Source: Fistulifera solaris (Eukaryota; Bacillariophyta; Bacillariophyceae; Naviculales; Stauroneidaceae). From it: 64,000 bases of DNA. Below are positions 44,733-54,848 of the stretch, piece after piece. The notes below the pieces were generated by a model. The model was not told the origin of the DNA, ran no database searches, and was given only the letters and a program-made list of their open reading frames with translations. The stretch covers positions 1 through 64,000 of the forward strand of contig AP026146.1 of assembly GCA_030295235.1 (NCBI GenBank), given 5' to 3'. Both the position numbers and the translations under genes were made by a program. Position 1 is the stretch's first letter, and each line of letters starts with the position of its first letter.

Positions 44733-44888
44733 CTTCTTTCGAAAGAAGAAAGTTTCTTTCGAAAGAAGAACGAAAGAAAAGCTTCTTTCGAAAGAAACTT
44801 TCTTCTTTCGAAAGAAGGAAAAAATTCTTGGTACATTCTCTACACAAGTTCTACGCAGTATAAAAGAAGAAACCTTCTTTCGAAAGAA
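44733..44888. repeat. Palindrome cluster forming a 36-bp perfect hairpin
   Basis: The 14-bp palindrome TTCTTTCGAAAGAA occurs five times: 44734-44747, 44754-44767, 44783-44796, 44803-44816 and 44875-44888. The first four lie in a larger perfect inverted repeat with 36-bp arms (44733-44768 and 44782-44817) and a 13-bp spacer. It sits 120-320 bp upstream of the GT8 gene's open frame. It could form a cruciform or RNA hairpin, or be a multi-site protein-binding region. Confidence 0.93.
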
Positions 44889-45605
44889 ACTCGTCGATCG
44901 AGTCGTGGTTAATTTTTCAGTTTCCTGTTGAATGTACTAAAATAATAAGTGAATTATTAAGGCCCCAGTACTGATTCAGAAAGCCGAAATCGTCGATTCG
45001 GCACAAGTTTATACTGTGTAATACGGGTATTAGCTCAAAAGATGTATAATCGACACCCTCCCTGGGCACGTCGTAAATTATTCCCGACACAATAAAGCCC
45101 CAATTCTCATACAAAACTGTACTTTTAGTCCGAGTACCGCTCTTTGAATAAAATAAAAGATTGTATTCTGTTATTAAAATATTTGCTTCGGTACGACAGA
45201 TGGTGACCAGGGAGCGGTGCAATACTGGAACAGCATACAAGTAAATGATCAGGGATGACGTCGAAATTTCAATTCAGCGATTGTAGCGAAAAAAGTTTTT
45301 TTATAAATAATTCCCGAAAAATTCTGCGATGACTTCTATGCTACTTGTATGTGTTCCACAAAATATTTTCATTTGATTATATTTTTATGTTCATGTCGAC
45401 ATAAAAATATTTCCGTTTGAAAATATTTTGGCGCGAGAATATACTTTTTCCTTAATCTTGTGATCTCGGATTCCGTCCCAGGAAGAATAGAGGAATTCCG
45501 TCGCCAAAAGAACTGTTGTGCAATAAGGTTAGTAAACCCCTGTCCCTGTCCCGTGTCTGCCTATCTCATTTTTTCTCATTTTTTGCGGTTCGAAAAGGAG
45601 GTGCG
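44889..45605. other. AT-rich region leading into the MULE
   Basis: About 700 bp. AAAATATTTT-type motifs and an ATTTTTATGTTCATGTCGACATAAAAAT palindrome region (about 45380-45408) resemble the array at 48733-48846 and may be the left subterminal region of the Mutator-like element. Confidence 0.4.
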
Positions 45606-45779
45606 ATGGCAGAGCAGAAGACAAGAGAAGCACGCAAGATACTTATCAAAGATCTTGAAAGCGGAGCGTTGCCCATTGACAACAAGGACTGCACTGAGGA
45701 AGAAGCTTGGGAGCGGTACAAAGGCATGATTGCCTTTCTTCATGTACCATACAAGCAATTCTTTACTTACCTCCAATAA
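45606..45779 (+). CDS. Small ORF of unknown function inside the MULE region
   Basis: 57 residues, MAEQKTREARKILIKDLESG..., with EEAWERYKGMIAF and VPYKQFFTYL. It reads like the start of a larger helical protein family I have a faint memory of from stramenopile repeats, but nothing downstream continues it. It points away from the transposase and may be an accessory-gene remnant or chance. Confidence 0.3.
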   Translation: MAEQKTREARKILIKDLESGALPIDNKDCTEEEAWERYKGMIAFLHVPYKQFFTYLQ

Positions 45780-46058
45780 TCTTAATCGGTGATCCTTTGG
45801 GCGTCATGGCAAACAAAATCACAATTTAAATTTTATGGGTATGGACAATGGGTATGGACAAGTAGTCTCAGTGAACCTTGTCACTTCTGTTTGGCGCAAA
45901 AGCATGCCAAAAAAGTTTTCCAAATGATCACAGTCAGCATGTAAATACAAAGTATAGAATGGACTATTTCCTTGGCCATTGTGTTTTGGCTTCATCGCAA
46001 TGCAGTGTTTGTTGTTGTGCGTAAGGGCTGGTTTCATGGACGGGCAATAAACTCCGCT

Positions 46059-48270
46059 TTAATTGTGTGGTAGTACATTAACAACTATAGTAAATACGTA
46101 GCCATTTGGAAGCGCATATTCTTGCAGGTGTCGTTTGGCAAATAAAGATATGAAAAATTGACCCTTCTTCATGCAAATTTCATGACGACATTGAACTCCC
46201 ATAGAAATTCGTGTATCACAATTGCATCGCTCCCCCATGGCAATAATAAAGCCCATCCTCAAGACCTCTACGGACAACTTTCACAGCATTATGGGGCATC
46301 AATGTTAAAATGTAATTGCTGGCTGCTGCTTTTTCGACACTCCAAATTTGTGAGTAAGCATATTTCGAAAGGTTATTCAACGCCTCAGATTCTGATGGAT
46401 CTGTCTTTGATAGTTGTTGTGAACGAATACTACAGTTCTGATGGTACTGAAGATCGGCTACATGATGCTGTTGTCCAATCTCATGCTGTCTTTGAAGGAG
46501 CTGCTCAACCTGTTCAAAAAGTTCACGTGATCCACCCGATCCAAGATGAGCTTGAATGCTGGAGTGATTGGCCTCGGCGGGAGTATCACCTTTTCTCCCA
46601 AGACTCATTGGAATGTTATTGATAACATAAGATGCACATTTATGAGGCTGGTTCATAAATCCCTCCTTGAAGTAATGGTACTTTTCAGGAGTAGCAATTA
46701 GGATCTCTGAAATAGCGGCACATGCTTGATCAAAGCCGTCCTTGGTTTTTGAGTTCAACATTTTGCGGGCATCATCTGAAATGCGATCAAAAGAGATTTT
46801 CCCAGCTCTTTCGGCCAAACAAAGTTGAGAAGGTGAAAATGGTCCCATAAAATACTTGTAGTGTCAGTAGAGAGTCCAATCATTGGAAGTAAACCGTCCG
46901 TCAAAAACAGTCCCCATAGATAAGACGGAGACTATCTTTTGGCCGACGGGCACCATGCTTGAAGAGATTGTTGAGAACAAATGCATAGGCAGAAGTGATT
47001 CTTCAATGATGATACATTCACAAACAACCTGCACCCTCAATTCTGCCGTCAAAACTACGGGACCAATGTAAGGCCAGTGGAGTACATTAAATTGACGTTT
47101 CATACTGTCGAGGTAGATAGAATCACCACATTTAATCCACGCTTTCTTCATTCTTCCAGTCATCCACCAAATTCCGATTGGCCTGCCAGCATTATCCATT
47201 GCAATCTCAAATTCAAAAGCAGGATCACTAGCCTTCAGAGTTTCAAGATATTGCTTAACCACCCAAGTACCATCAGAATTCTGCAATGTATCAAGTAGGA
47301 GCTCTTTAGCTTTTGAAGTTGCTTCATCGGGTAGACAGTTGAATTTCATCATTGCCGCCGAGTCCCTGTCTTTTTGCAAGGTTACCCATCTCAGTAATTG
47401 CAACATCTATGTTACCTGTCAAGTATGCTCGGCGCAATTGTACGGGCATTTCTGATATGATTTGCTGTAATGTCAACATCACTTGGCAGAAATTGGCATA
47501 GTATTACGCGGACTTACGTCGTTTCCCCGGGTAAGCATGGTACTAACAACCAACATTTCAGTCAGATCTCGAGGAAGATTATTGACAGAATATGCTCCAG
47601 AAGCCTTTTTAGCAAGAATAAGGCTTTCCTTCCCAATGGGATGATTGTGTTGACAGCAGTCAAGAGAGTTAATTTGTATCATAGTTTTCACCCGATTGTG
47701 GCTCTTGATTATCTTCAAGCTTTGATTCTTTTTGCTCATCGGTAGGATAATAGCCAGTACTTATTTTAAACTGGCAGCCCACTTTCTTGAGGGATTCACT
47801 ACGGATCCGTTTTCTTGGGTGTGGATACTTGAGACTTGTATTCATTATCTCGATTTTTCCCTCCGTGAGGAGCACAAGAAATAAAAGCCGTCTTCAATTT
47901 TGAGCTGAAAGCCCCACATTTTAGCAAGCTCCTGTGCCATTTGGAATGCTTGATAGATATTATAGAACAATCTTTTAGCTTTGAAGACCTTCGAAAAGGC
48001 AAGCTCGAGACGGGAAGTATTGCTTACAATACCATCATTTATGTCAATATCGGCATCTGGGCCATCTCCAATGACGGGTTTGCAGCAATCAATCTCTTCC
48101 CGTAGCTCTGGTGTTAGCCAGTCAAGCTTTTTCAGCATCAAAGGTTTAATACCAACAACGCTGGCAGCATCAATTGTACTTTGCTGGGGTGGAAATGGTA
48201 TGTTAAAAGCCGCACCCTGCTCAGATAGCAAATCGTTGTCAACAGAAATATCCATGTCTGTGTCTTCCAT
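46059..48270 (-). pseudogene. MULE-type transposase, broken
   Basis: N-terminal acidic segment (MEDTDMDISVDNDLL, 48270), then a FAR1/WRKY-GCM1-like DNA-binding region (FYNIYQAFQMAQELAKMWGF, later RSESLKKVGCQFKI and CCQHNHPIG), the MULE catalytic domain (FEFEIAMDNAGRPIGIWWM, DSIYLDSMKRQFNVLHWPY with the first Asp) and EANHSSIQAHLG before a SWIM-like CNCDTRISMGVQCRHEIC finger near 46190-46230. These are spread over at least five frame segments between 48270 and 46059, so the gene is interrupted several times. The D1 region and SWIM order fit Mutator transposases. Not functional as it stands. Confidence 0.68.
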
Positions 48271-48780
48271 TGTTTGAAATAGTTATTGATATAATGGTTT
48301 GTGTTGCAGAGTGTGCAGGATCTTTGTAAAGCAAGTAATGGTTAGAGGACAAAGCCAAAAAGCGGCAATGGTTGCATAGATCATGCGGACCGCTCAACAC
48401 TCAACACTATAAGTTGGCCAATTTGCAACTTGGCCGAGAGATCTTGTGATCTCAAGAAACGAAAGTACACTTCTGACCTATATTTCATAATAGCCGTTAT
48501 ACGATGGTTACATTACTTAGGGGGGAGCAGTGCCGTTTCTGTGTGACGTAACAAGCGGTACCAACAGCCAATCAGAATGCGTTCACCCAAATAGTCACCC
48601 GAATAACGTTCACCCGAATAACAGTTCTCCCTTAAATTAGTAACCTTACTTCATGCGTTAAGCGTTAACCCTTCGCGAAAAATGCGTTTTCCATCTCGAC
48701 GCAGAAAAAACAGAAAGGAATCTGGAATCCAAAGAAAATATTTTCACTTCAGAATATATTTCGGCGCCAACATATATTCT

Positions 48781-48846
48781 GGAATGAAAATATTTTTATC
48801 ACGGAATGAAAATATTTTTATCACGGAATGAAAATATTTTCTAGCC
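48781..48846. repeat. 22-bp tandem repeat x3
   Basis: GGAATGAAAATATTTTTATCAC twice in full (48781-48802, 48803-48824) and a third copy diverging at its end (48825-48846). Part of the presumed right subterminal array of the MULE. Confidence 0.9.
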
Positions 48847-50135
48847 GAGATGTTTCATATCTATAGTGACAATTTCCTGTTGCTGTTTCAATGATGCAAC
48901 AAGATGATTTGTGTTTCAAGATCTCAAGTATAGATTTAAGCGAGAGTTATGGTTGGTTTAAGAAGTGGGTACACTCAAACCCATACTCGTTACTTTTCTC
49001 GCGACACTGATCAATACTGTAAACTGGGATAGGACAAACGATAAACCCTCCGGTACCGAATCTACTAGAATTGATCCGACTGGGATCGGAACGGTACTCG
49101 CATTGTTGTCTACGCAATATTTTAACGCCGTGCCCTGTAGAGGAACTTTTTTGTGGCTGGTGGCTGGTGGCTTTAATAATTGAACGACATACTGAATACG
49201 AAACAGAAATTGTAATTAGATGCTGAATAGTCTACTACCAGGTACGGAACCGAAACCTGTAAGTTGTAAGTGTTAGACTAATCCGTAGATGCAATCTCTA
49301 GGCCTCTAGAGGTGCCGAGTGCCGATCCAGAGACTTGTACAAGTACTTGGTAAGAAAGTGGCCAATATTTAACCCCTCCTTAATAATTAATTCGGATTTG
49401 GGGTTGAGCAATTCTACCAGGTATTGTGGGACCGTGAGTCACGGCTCATGACTCATGATTCATGATTCATTCAGCCACCGATGGGCAACGACCGATAACG
49501 GATGACGAAGCCTAGAATGATACATCATTGCGGCCATTAAGACCATATTGTGATCGAAAAATTATCTGGGGGTTCTCCTTTTATGGTTGTACCTTTATAA
49601 AGTTTTCACCACGACTTGCGCGCGAGCTATGGATCGTCGGCACTTCAATTTGCATGATTATTCGTTCACGATGAACAATCCTTACCTGAACCTCTCTTTC
49701 CATTAGGTAAAATAATAAGCGCACTTCTTCTCCAAGGTAGATCTCCTTGGTGGGGCAGCAACAGCATCGTTTATGCTACTTTTAGGATGTTTTACATAAT
49801 GTATCCACGAACGTGACTGAATCAGTCCCACAATGCCGTGTCCTATGTCCTTATCCGTCGGATCGACTGGCGTTGTCGTGGACCTGATCGAAAGCGTCTT
49901 ATGTCATTGGTGGTGCTTTCTTTTTTACAGTAAACTTATTAATCGAATTGGATTCGACGTTGGAGCATTTTTGTTAAAGACAGCACGACGCACGTCACCT
50001 CAATTGCGGAGCGAAATTTTCGACCTCATCCACATTTTTTAGTAAAGCTTGAAATTTGAAACGAATGACAACCACACACGTCATTGCAATTTCAAGATGC
50101 CCATCCTTCTCTTTGGCCTATTGTGTGAGAACCCC
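48847..50135. other. Intergenic between mobile elements
   Basis: About 1.3 kb. A short run of direct and inverted TGAGTC/CATGACTC/CATGATTC units lies at ~49435-49470. AACCCC...GGGGTT flank a short AT-rich loop at 49371-49406. No supported gene. Confidence 0.4.
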
Positions 50136-50300
50136 CTGGAGACTGCGGGAAATATGATAACTATGAAAACTGGAAATAACACGAAAAAGATAGGCATTGA
50201 TGTACCTGTAAAATGTCCTTTGAATCAAGGCGCACTGTTGATTTTTCTTTAAAAAACAGAAAAAATACAAAAAATGCGATTTTGAATTTTTCCTGGATGC
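50136..50300 (+). repeat. Left inverted-repeat arm
   Basis: Starts CTGGAGACTGCGGGAAATATGATAA and matches the reverse complement of 57249-57090. The outer ~52 bp agree at about 49 positions, the middle is weaker, and a second strong block (AAAATACAAAAAATG, GATTTTGA) lies ~127 bp in, at the equivalent place in both arms. Confidence 0.7.
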
Positions 50301-50681
50301 GAACTCTGAATTCGCAGAGATTGTAGAAAAATTGCACACTGCAGTTGCCGGTGCAGTACTGTGCTACGTGCTACGTACCAAGTACGAGACGGTCATACGG
50401 ACCAACAACAGAGACTGAAATCCTGACCTCAGTCGTGGTTCGTAGTGCTGAAAAAATCGTGCAGCGTGGAGCGTGGAGCCTACAAAGTACAGTGGAAACG
50501 ATACACAAGCACATATATGACAATGCCACCATCCTGGCAACTGGCAACGACATTTGGCGATAGAGTCCTCGACTCCGTACACACACAAACAGAAAGTTGC
50601 GATTTGTCACGCTCTCGCACATTCAGCCATTCAGCTGTCAACAAGTAGAATTTTTCTTGGTGATTGGATCATCAAGTTACG

Positions 50682-51612
50682 ATGAAGATACAGTTTAATT
50701 ATTCTTCTAATCAGACTAGAGAGTTCTTGAGAAGTGGGTGTTTCATAATGGGCGAGTCGCTGGACATGCGCAGCTACAAGCCCACTTTGGTTCAAACGCG
50801 ACGCTTCATGTCGCACTTTGGCGTATCGCCAACACAATGCTCTCAGCTGTGGATCTTATTGAAAGTCCCTGAGAATGGACGCTTCAAGCATCTGCTTTGG
50901 GCCCTACTGAAATTGAAAGTTTATGCAACAGAGGAAGTTTTAAGTGGCATGGCCGGATGCGATGAAAAGACCTTTCGAAAGTGGTCCGACCAGTTTATCA
51001 CTGCACTGGCATTGCTCTCTACTCGATTGGTAAGTCTTTTGCGCTGATTACCTGTTGCACTTTGTATATCGCTAACAATATGTTTTCTTATAGATAAAGT
51101 GGAACAGCCGAACGAAATCTGGTATTCATACATTTTCGGTTGATGGGACTGACTGTCCGATTAACGAACCGAGTCCGTTTTCGCCCAAATGGTATTCGCA
51201 CAAATTCAGAAGCGCCGGACTACGTTATGAAATTGCTGTCTCGCTTTTTGACAGTGAAATGATCTGGATCAATGGCCCTTTTCCTTGCGGGGAATTTCCT
51301 GATTCAAAGATTTTTCGACGAAACCTTGCCGGTCAGCTTTCGAAGGGTGAAAAGGAATAGCAGACCAAGGCTATCGTTCGATCTCCCAGCTGACAATAAA
51401 AAAATCGTGGTCATCAGAAAGGGAAATTGATTTTGATTGGAAAAGCTTTGGCGCGTCATGAAAACGTAAATCAACGAATTAAGCGGTTTGGATGTCTGCG
51501 CCAGCAATTCCGACATGAATTGAAACGGCATGTTTATTACTTCCGAGCAGTTGCATCGGTTGTACAGCTTCGACTAAAAACCGATAACCCTATCAACTCT
51601 CTACCGAAGTAG
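50682..51612 (+). pseudogene. PIF/Harbinger-like DDE transposase, broken
   Basis: Exon 1 from the ATG at 50682 to 51029, a 64-bp GT-AG intron (51030-51093), then the catalytic part. Helical N-terminus with EEVLSGMAGCDEKTFRKW, then FSVDGTDCPINEP (first Asp), WYSHKFRSAGLRYEIAVSL, IWINGPFPCGEFPD and, after a frame shift near 51355, ADQGYR (second Asp). ALARHENVNQRIKRFGCLRQ supplies the Glu. The order and spacing fit DDE_Tnp_4 transposases. At least two frame changes separate the segments, so it is not active as it stands. It lies just inside the left arm of the inverted-repeat block and may be what mobilised it. Confidence 0.72.
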
Positions 51613-51739
51613 ACACTAAAGTAGATAAATATCATTCAATTAACCTATAGCATGCAAACTTTAATCGAATGAATGAGAATAGGCGCGCAATTTATTCTTC
51701 TTCAGATTTTTGGTTCTTGGTGGGTGCCTTCCTCAAGGA

Positions 51740-53071
51740 TTACAGGTGCGAATCAAGGGCTTTTCGGTTTCTTGGCAGTGTGAACAAGGTTACTTGAAGT
51801 TTGGTTGCCCTCGTACACAACAATCTCCCCCCGTGCCTCGGTTCCTTTCCAGCGTCAACACTCGTACTGAAAAATTCAAAATCACGTTTTCCCAGTGATT
51901 CGTAATTCATTTCCACGTCAATTGGCACTTGATTTAGAGCCAATGCTTGTTCAGCTACGTCATCTGAAGGATTAGCTGGTATCGCAGCTATCGCCCTTGA
52001 GAGAGATGATGGTCGGGTAGGGCGGAGATTCGCGAGTCTTGCTGCAACACTTGGTATCTCTGCTGTTTCTCCTATCTTGATGGTATACCAAGCACCCATA
52101 TTCTCGTTGAATGCTGACATCAGTCCGTCGTTTGTCCCAGGTAGGTTGCCATGCACTTCGGATGTAACTAGCTGGTCTGCTGTTTTCTTTTGTGAATCCG
52201 TCCAAGTCTGGTCGAACGTTGAATCTCGGCCGCGGCTTTTGACCTTGCGGCTCATCTCATAAGACGCATCCGACACAAGGGCTTTGGTTAGTGAGCCACC
52301 CGAGCTTACAATGGATCTTTTCGAAAGCTGCTGTACAACAGTTTGCTGCTCCACGAAAGTAGAAATAAAAGAATCCTCGCTGTGTTCCTGCTTTGCTACA
52401 GTGACATCGCGTGCCAGTGTTTGAAAGACAGGCTGGTGGTTCGGTTGCTGAATCATGTCAGCCACAGATAGCTCGTTCAAAGCCATTTGCGGCTCCTGGC
52501 TCGACTCAGTAGAAGGAGTCGTGTCCATTCGATCCGGCATAGAAAGTGTTTTGAGCTGGCCGTGCTCCTGACCTACAAAGTTCAAAGAGTTACTTTCCAT
52601 TTCAATTGCTGCAACAGTATCTGTTTCTTCCCCAGATGTATTGTTCCTTCTAATGATACGGAAGGCTTGAGAATCAATATCATCCATTCTTTTCAGTGTG
52701 ACCGTGCCTTCTTCGATAGTCTCACGATGCGAGAACAGTATCTTCTTGCTGTCACCTTTGAGTTCCTTCATTTTCAGCCTATGCGCAACGACAAGCGGGT
52801 GATCCTCGCTTCTATTGCCGTAGTTGACAAAGAAATCGTCGCGGAACATGGCAGAGTCCGTGATGTCAATCATAATTTCAGTCCCTTCTTCATCAACACA
52901 ACATTCAACAATTTCTCTACCATATGCGGTTCGTTGACGGAGACCAGAAAGAAGGTTTGTGTATTGTGAAATGCGAAGATTGGCATGCCTATCATGCCAG
53001 CTATATATGAGGGACGCGGGAAGTTTCCCCTCAATAATGACGGTCTCTTCGCTCTCGCCAAACTCAGACAT
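51740..53071 (-). CDS. Unknown protein, member A of three-gene family
   Basis: 443 residues in one frame from the ATG at 53071; the upstream extension to 53194 lacks an ATG. The N-terminal ~110 residues (IIEGKLPASLIYSWHD, SQYTNLLSGL, EIMIDITDSAMFRDDFF, HPLVVAHRLKMKEL) match the N-terminal part of member B (54127-54766), and more weakly a block of member C. The rest is hydrophilic, rich in S/T/E/Q, without a recognisable domain. Cys-poor, no signal peptide or membrane segment, so probably nuclear or cytosolic. The family is new to me. Confidence 0.62.
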   Translation of the reverse strand: MSEFGESEETVIIEGKLPASLIYSWHDRHANLRISQYTNLLSGLRQRTAYGREIVECCVDEEGTEIMIDITDSAMFRDDFFVNYGNRSEDHPLVVAHRLKMKELKGDSKKILFSHRETIEEGTVTLKRMDDIDSQAFRIIRRNNTSGEETDTVAAIEMESNSLNFVGQEHGQLKTLSMPDRMDTTPSTESSQEPQMALNELSVADMIQQPNHQPVFQTLARDVTVAKQEHSEDSFISTFVEQQTVVQQLSKRSIVSSGGSLTKALVSDASYEMSRKVKSRGRDSTFDQTWTDSQKKTADQLVTSEVHGNLPGTNDGLMSAFNENMGAWYTIKIGETAEIPSVAARLANLRPTRPSSLSRAIAAIPANPSDDVAEQALALNQVPIDVEMNYESLGKRDFEFFSTSVDAGKEPRHGGRLLCTRATKLQVTLFTLPRNRKALDSHL

Positions 53072-54126
53072 GGTTTTCGTGATATTTGTGTATTTTTGAA
53101 AGTTGGTGAGGCTTCTGAGATTCCGTAAGAATTTGGGCTTGACTGGAGAATCGGATTTGAGCTGTGACAAGAATGATGATGGCGGAAACCGCAACAGGCA
53201 GTGCGCACCAGCGTGTCGTCCTTTTCATCTCATCATCATCACACGAAAAACACACACACTCGAGACGACTCCTCCTCCTCCTCGAGACTGTCCAATCCAT
53301 CACTCAACACCTCAACACTCAACACACACACACACACTCGGTACACTAGAATGAGGGGAAGCGAAACTGGGAATGGAGCTACAGTAGAAACTCAGAGTAT
53401 GCATCTTGATCAGTAATCAGTCGTTAATGTTGACGGATCGAGTATCGAGTATCGAGTATGACAAAGGAAGAAGCTAGTTTAGAAAGATACAGAGAAATTG
53501 ACAGTTCAACGTGTTCCTTGTTCTCTATATACATTTTGTACTGAAATCATAACTTATTACTGAAAACATTACAGAAAAGAATACCATAACATACCAAGAC
53601 ATAACATAACATAACATAACATAACCTAACCTAACATAACATAACAAAACATAACATAACATAACGTGTCTGAAAAATGTACTCGTGAATCGAGTAGAAT
53701 CTACACAAAAGTTGTACCATCTTTTTTTCGAGTAGTAAAAACATAACTGAACCTAACTAAACATAACAAAACATAACATAACATAACATAACATAACAAA
53801 TCATAACATAACATAACATAACGTAACAAAAAACATAAAATTCCTTTGGCTCATTAGTACAGTGTACTGGGCTTGTTTAATCTATAACTATAGAACAATG
53901 AAGCGTACCAAGTGAAGTTTGATATTCATCATTATTATTTTACAGAAGACACACACACTTCGCAAGTTCTGGGCTTTTTTCGCTCCTTTGACAAAAGACC
54001 GAGCACGAGCAGTGCGCCCGCAGCAAGCACTCACTATGCAAATCGCTGCGATTCGTTGACCTTGGCCAAGCTCATTTCAATTGCATCTTGCATCTTGTTG
54101 ACAATGTCCTCTTGAAAAAATCCATA
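53072..54126. other. Intergenic with simple repeats
   Basis: About 1.05 kb between divergently oriented members A and B. Contains (CAC/ACA) and (CTC) microsatellites at 53241-53340, a GAGTATC trio at ~53439-53458 and the pentamer arrays listed separately. No gene seen. Confidence 0.5.
53584..53838. repeat. (CATAA)n pentamer arrays with CCTAA variants
   Basis: Two blocks, about 53584-53665 and 53740-53838, of CATAA/ACATA pentamers, with CCTAA units at 53624-53634 and 53751-53756 and occasional CAAAA. The unit is 5 bp, not the 6-bp telomere unit of this chromosome. Confidence 0.9.
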
Positions 54127-54766
54127 ATGGCTGGTATGTAGCGTTCCTGTTTGATCGGCTTCAACAATTTCTTGCTAACTGATCCGTTTTCTTTGATGCT
54201 TCGACCCAGACTACGACGATAACGACGAACGTGTGAGAACCATTGAAGTCCCTGTCAAACTCCCAGGCTCACTCCTTTACAAATGGGAAGACCTGGAGTA
54301 CAAGCGATTGTCACAGCAGACAGTTCTGCTCTCTGGTGTTGACCAAGCGGATGTCCATTGCTCCATTAACGAGTCTCGGACCGAAACTGAGATTCGGATG
54401 AAGGGGGACAATTCGTACATGATGATGCCTGCAGAATTCTGGCGTGCTGTGTCACGCAACAACGGGGCTGCTTACTCGGAAACACACCCAAAGGTTGTCG
54501 CCCATATGAAGGCTATCAAAGACCTCAAGACGACATCAATGGCAAATTCTATTGTTTATGTTCACAAGCAGAAACTACCAATGGCGGTACTACCTAACTT
54601 TTGTTCGATTGCGGAGGAGTATCCGAGTGGATCTCGCATTGCTTTTATGGGAGCGCGGAACTGTCCTGAGATTACAGCAGGTTTGGAAATGCAAGGAGAA
54701 TACGACGGTTTCTATTCTCCTTTAGCTCAGGGTGCCAAACGCAATATTCGCATGCCTCAAACTTGA
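54127..54766 (+). CDS. Unknown protein, member B of three-gene family
   Basis: Two exons: a 7-nt first exon (54127-54133, ATGGCTG) and 54210-54766, joined across a 76-bp GT-AG intron that restores MADYDDNDERVRTIEVPVKL. 187 residues. The opening acidic segment then VPVKLPGSLLYKWEDLEYKRLSQQTVLLSG parallels member A (IIEGKLPASLIYSW...SQYTNLLSG), followed by TEIRMKGDNSYMMMPAEFWR and ETHPKVVAHMKAIKDL. It lacks A's long hydrophilic C-terminus. The tiny first exon is supported by the start and phase matching member A's layout. Tail-to-tail with member C, 82 bp apart. Function unknown. Confidence 0.6.
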
Positions 54767-54848
54767 TGATAAAGCAATCTAGCATCAAATACATTACGAT
54801 ATACTATAATAGTTGTAGAAATATATACTAGACAAAGCCAATCAGCTT

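Larger units (their letters stand above)
45361..48846. mobile_element. Degenerate Mutator-like (MULE) DNA transposon, borders approximate
   Basis: A broken MULE transposase on the minus strand is bracketed by similar AT-rich arrays: left 45361-45442 (AAATATTTTC, AAAATATTTTGGCGCGAG) and right 48733-48846 (AAAATATTTTC, TTTCGGCGCC, GGAATGAAAATATTTTTATC). These look like subterminal repeats. I could not find an exact terminal inverted repeat or a 9-bp target-site duplication, so both ends are estimates. Confidence 0.5.

Noticed and set aside
44644-44863. Open frames rich in F, E, R, K on both strands
   Set aside because: Produced by the TTCTTTCGAAAGAA palindromes, which read similarly on both strands.
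44733-44888. Heat-shock element array
   Set aside because: HSEs need alternating nGAAn/nTTCn with 2-bp spacing; here TTC and GAA abut in TTTCGAAA, so the spacing does not fit.
48733-48846. Exact terminal inverted repeat of the MULE
   Set aside because: Motifs are shared with 45361-45442 but no continuous inverted match or target-site duplication could be traced, so the borders are given only as approximate.
53584-53838. Interstitial telomere
   Set aside because: The unit is 5 bp (CATAA), with only a few CCTAA, and does not match the chromosome's AACCCT hexamer.
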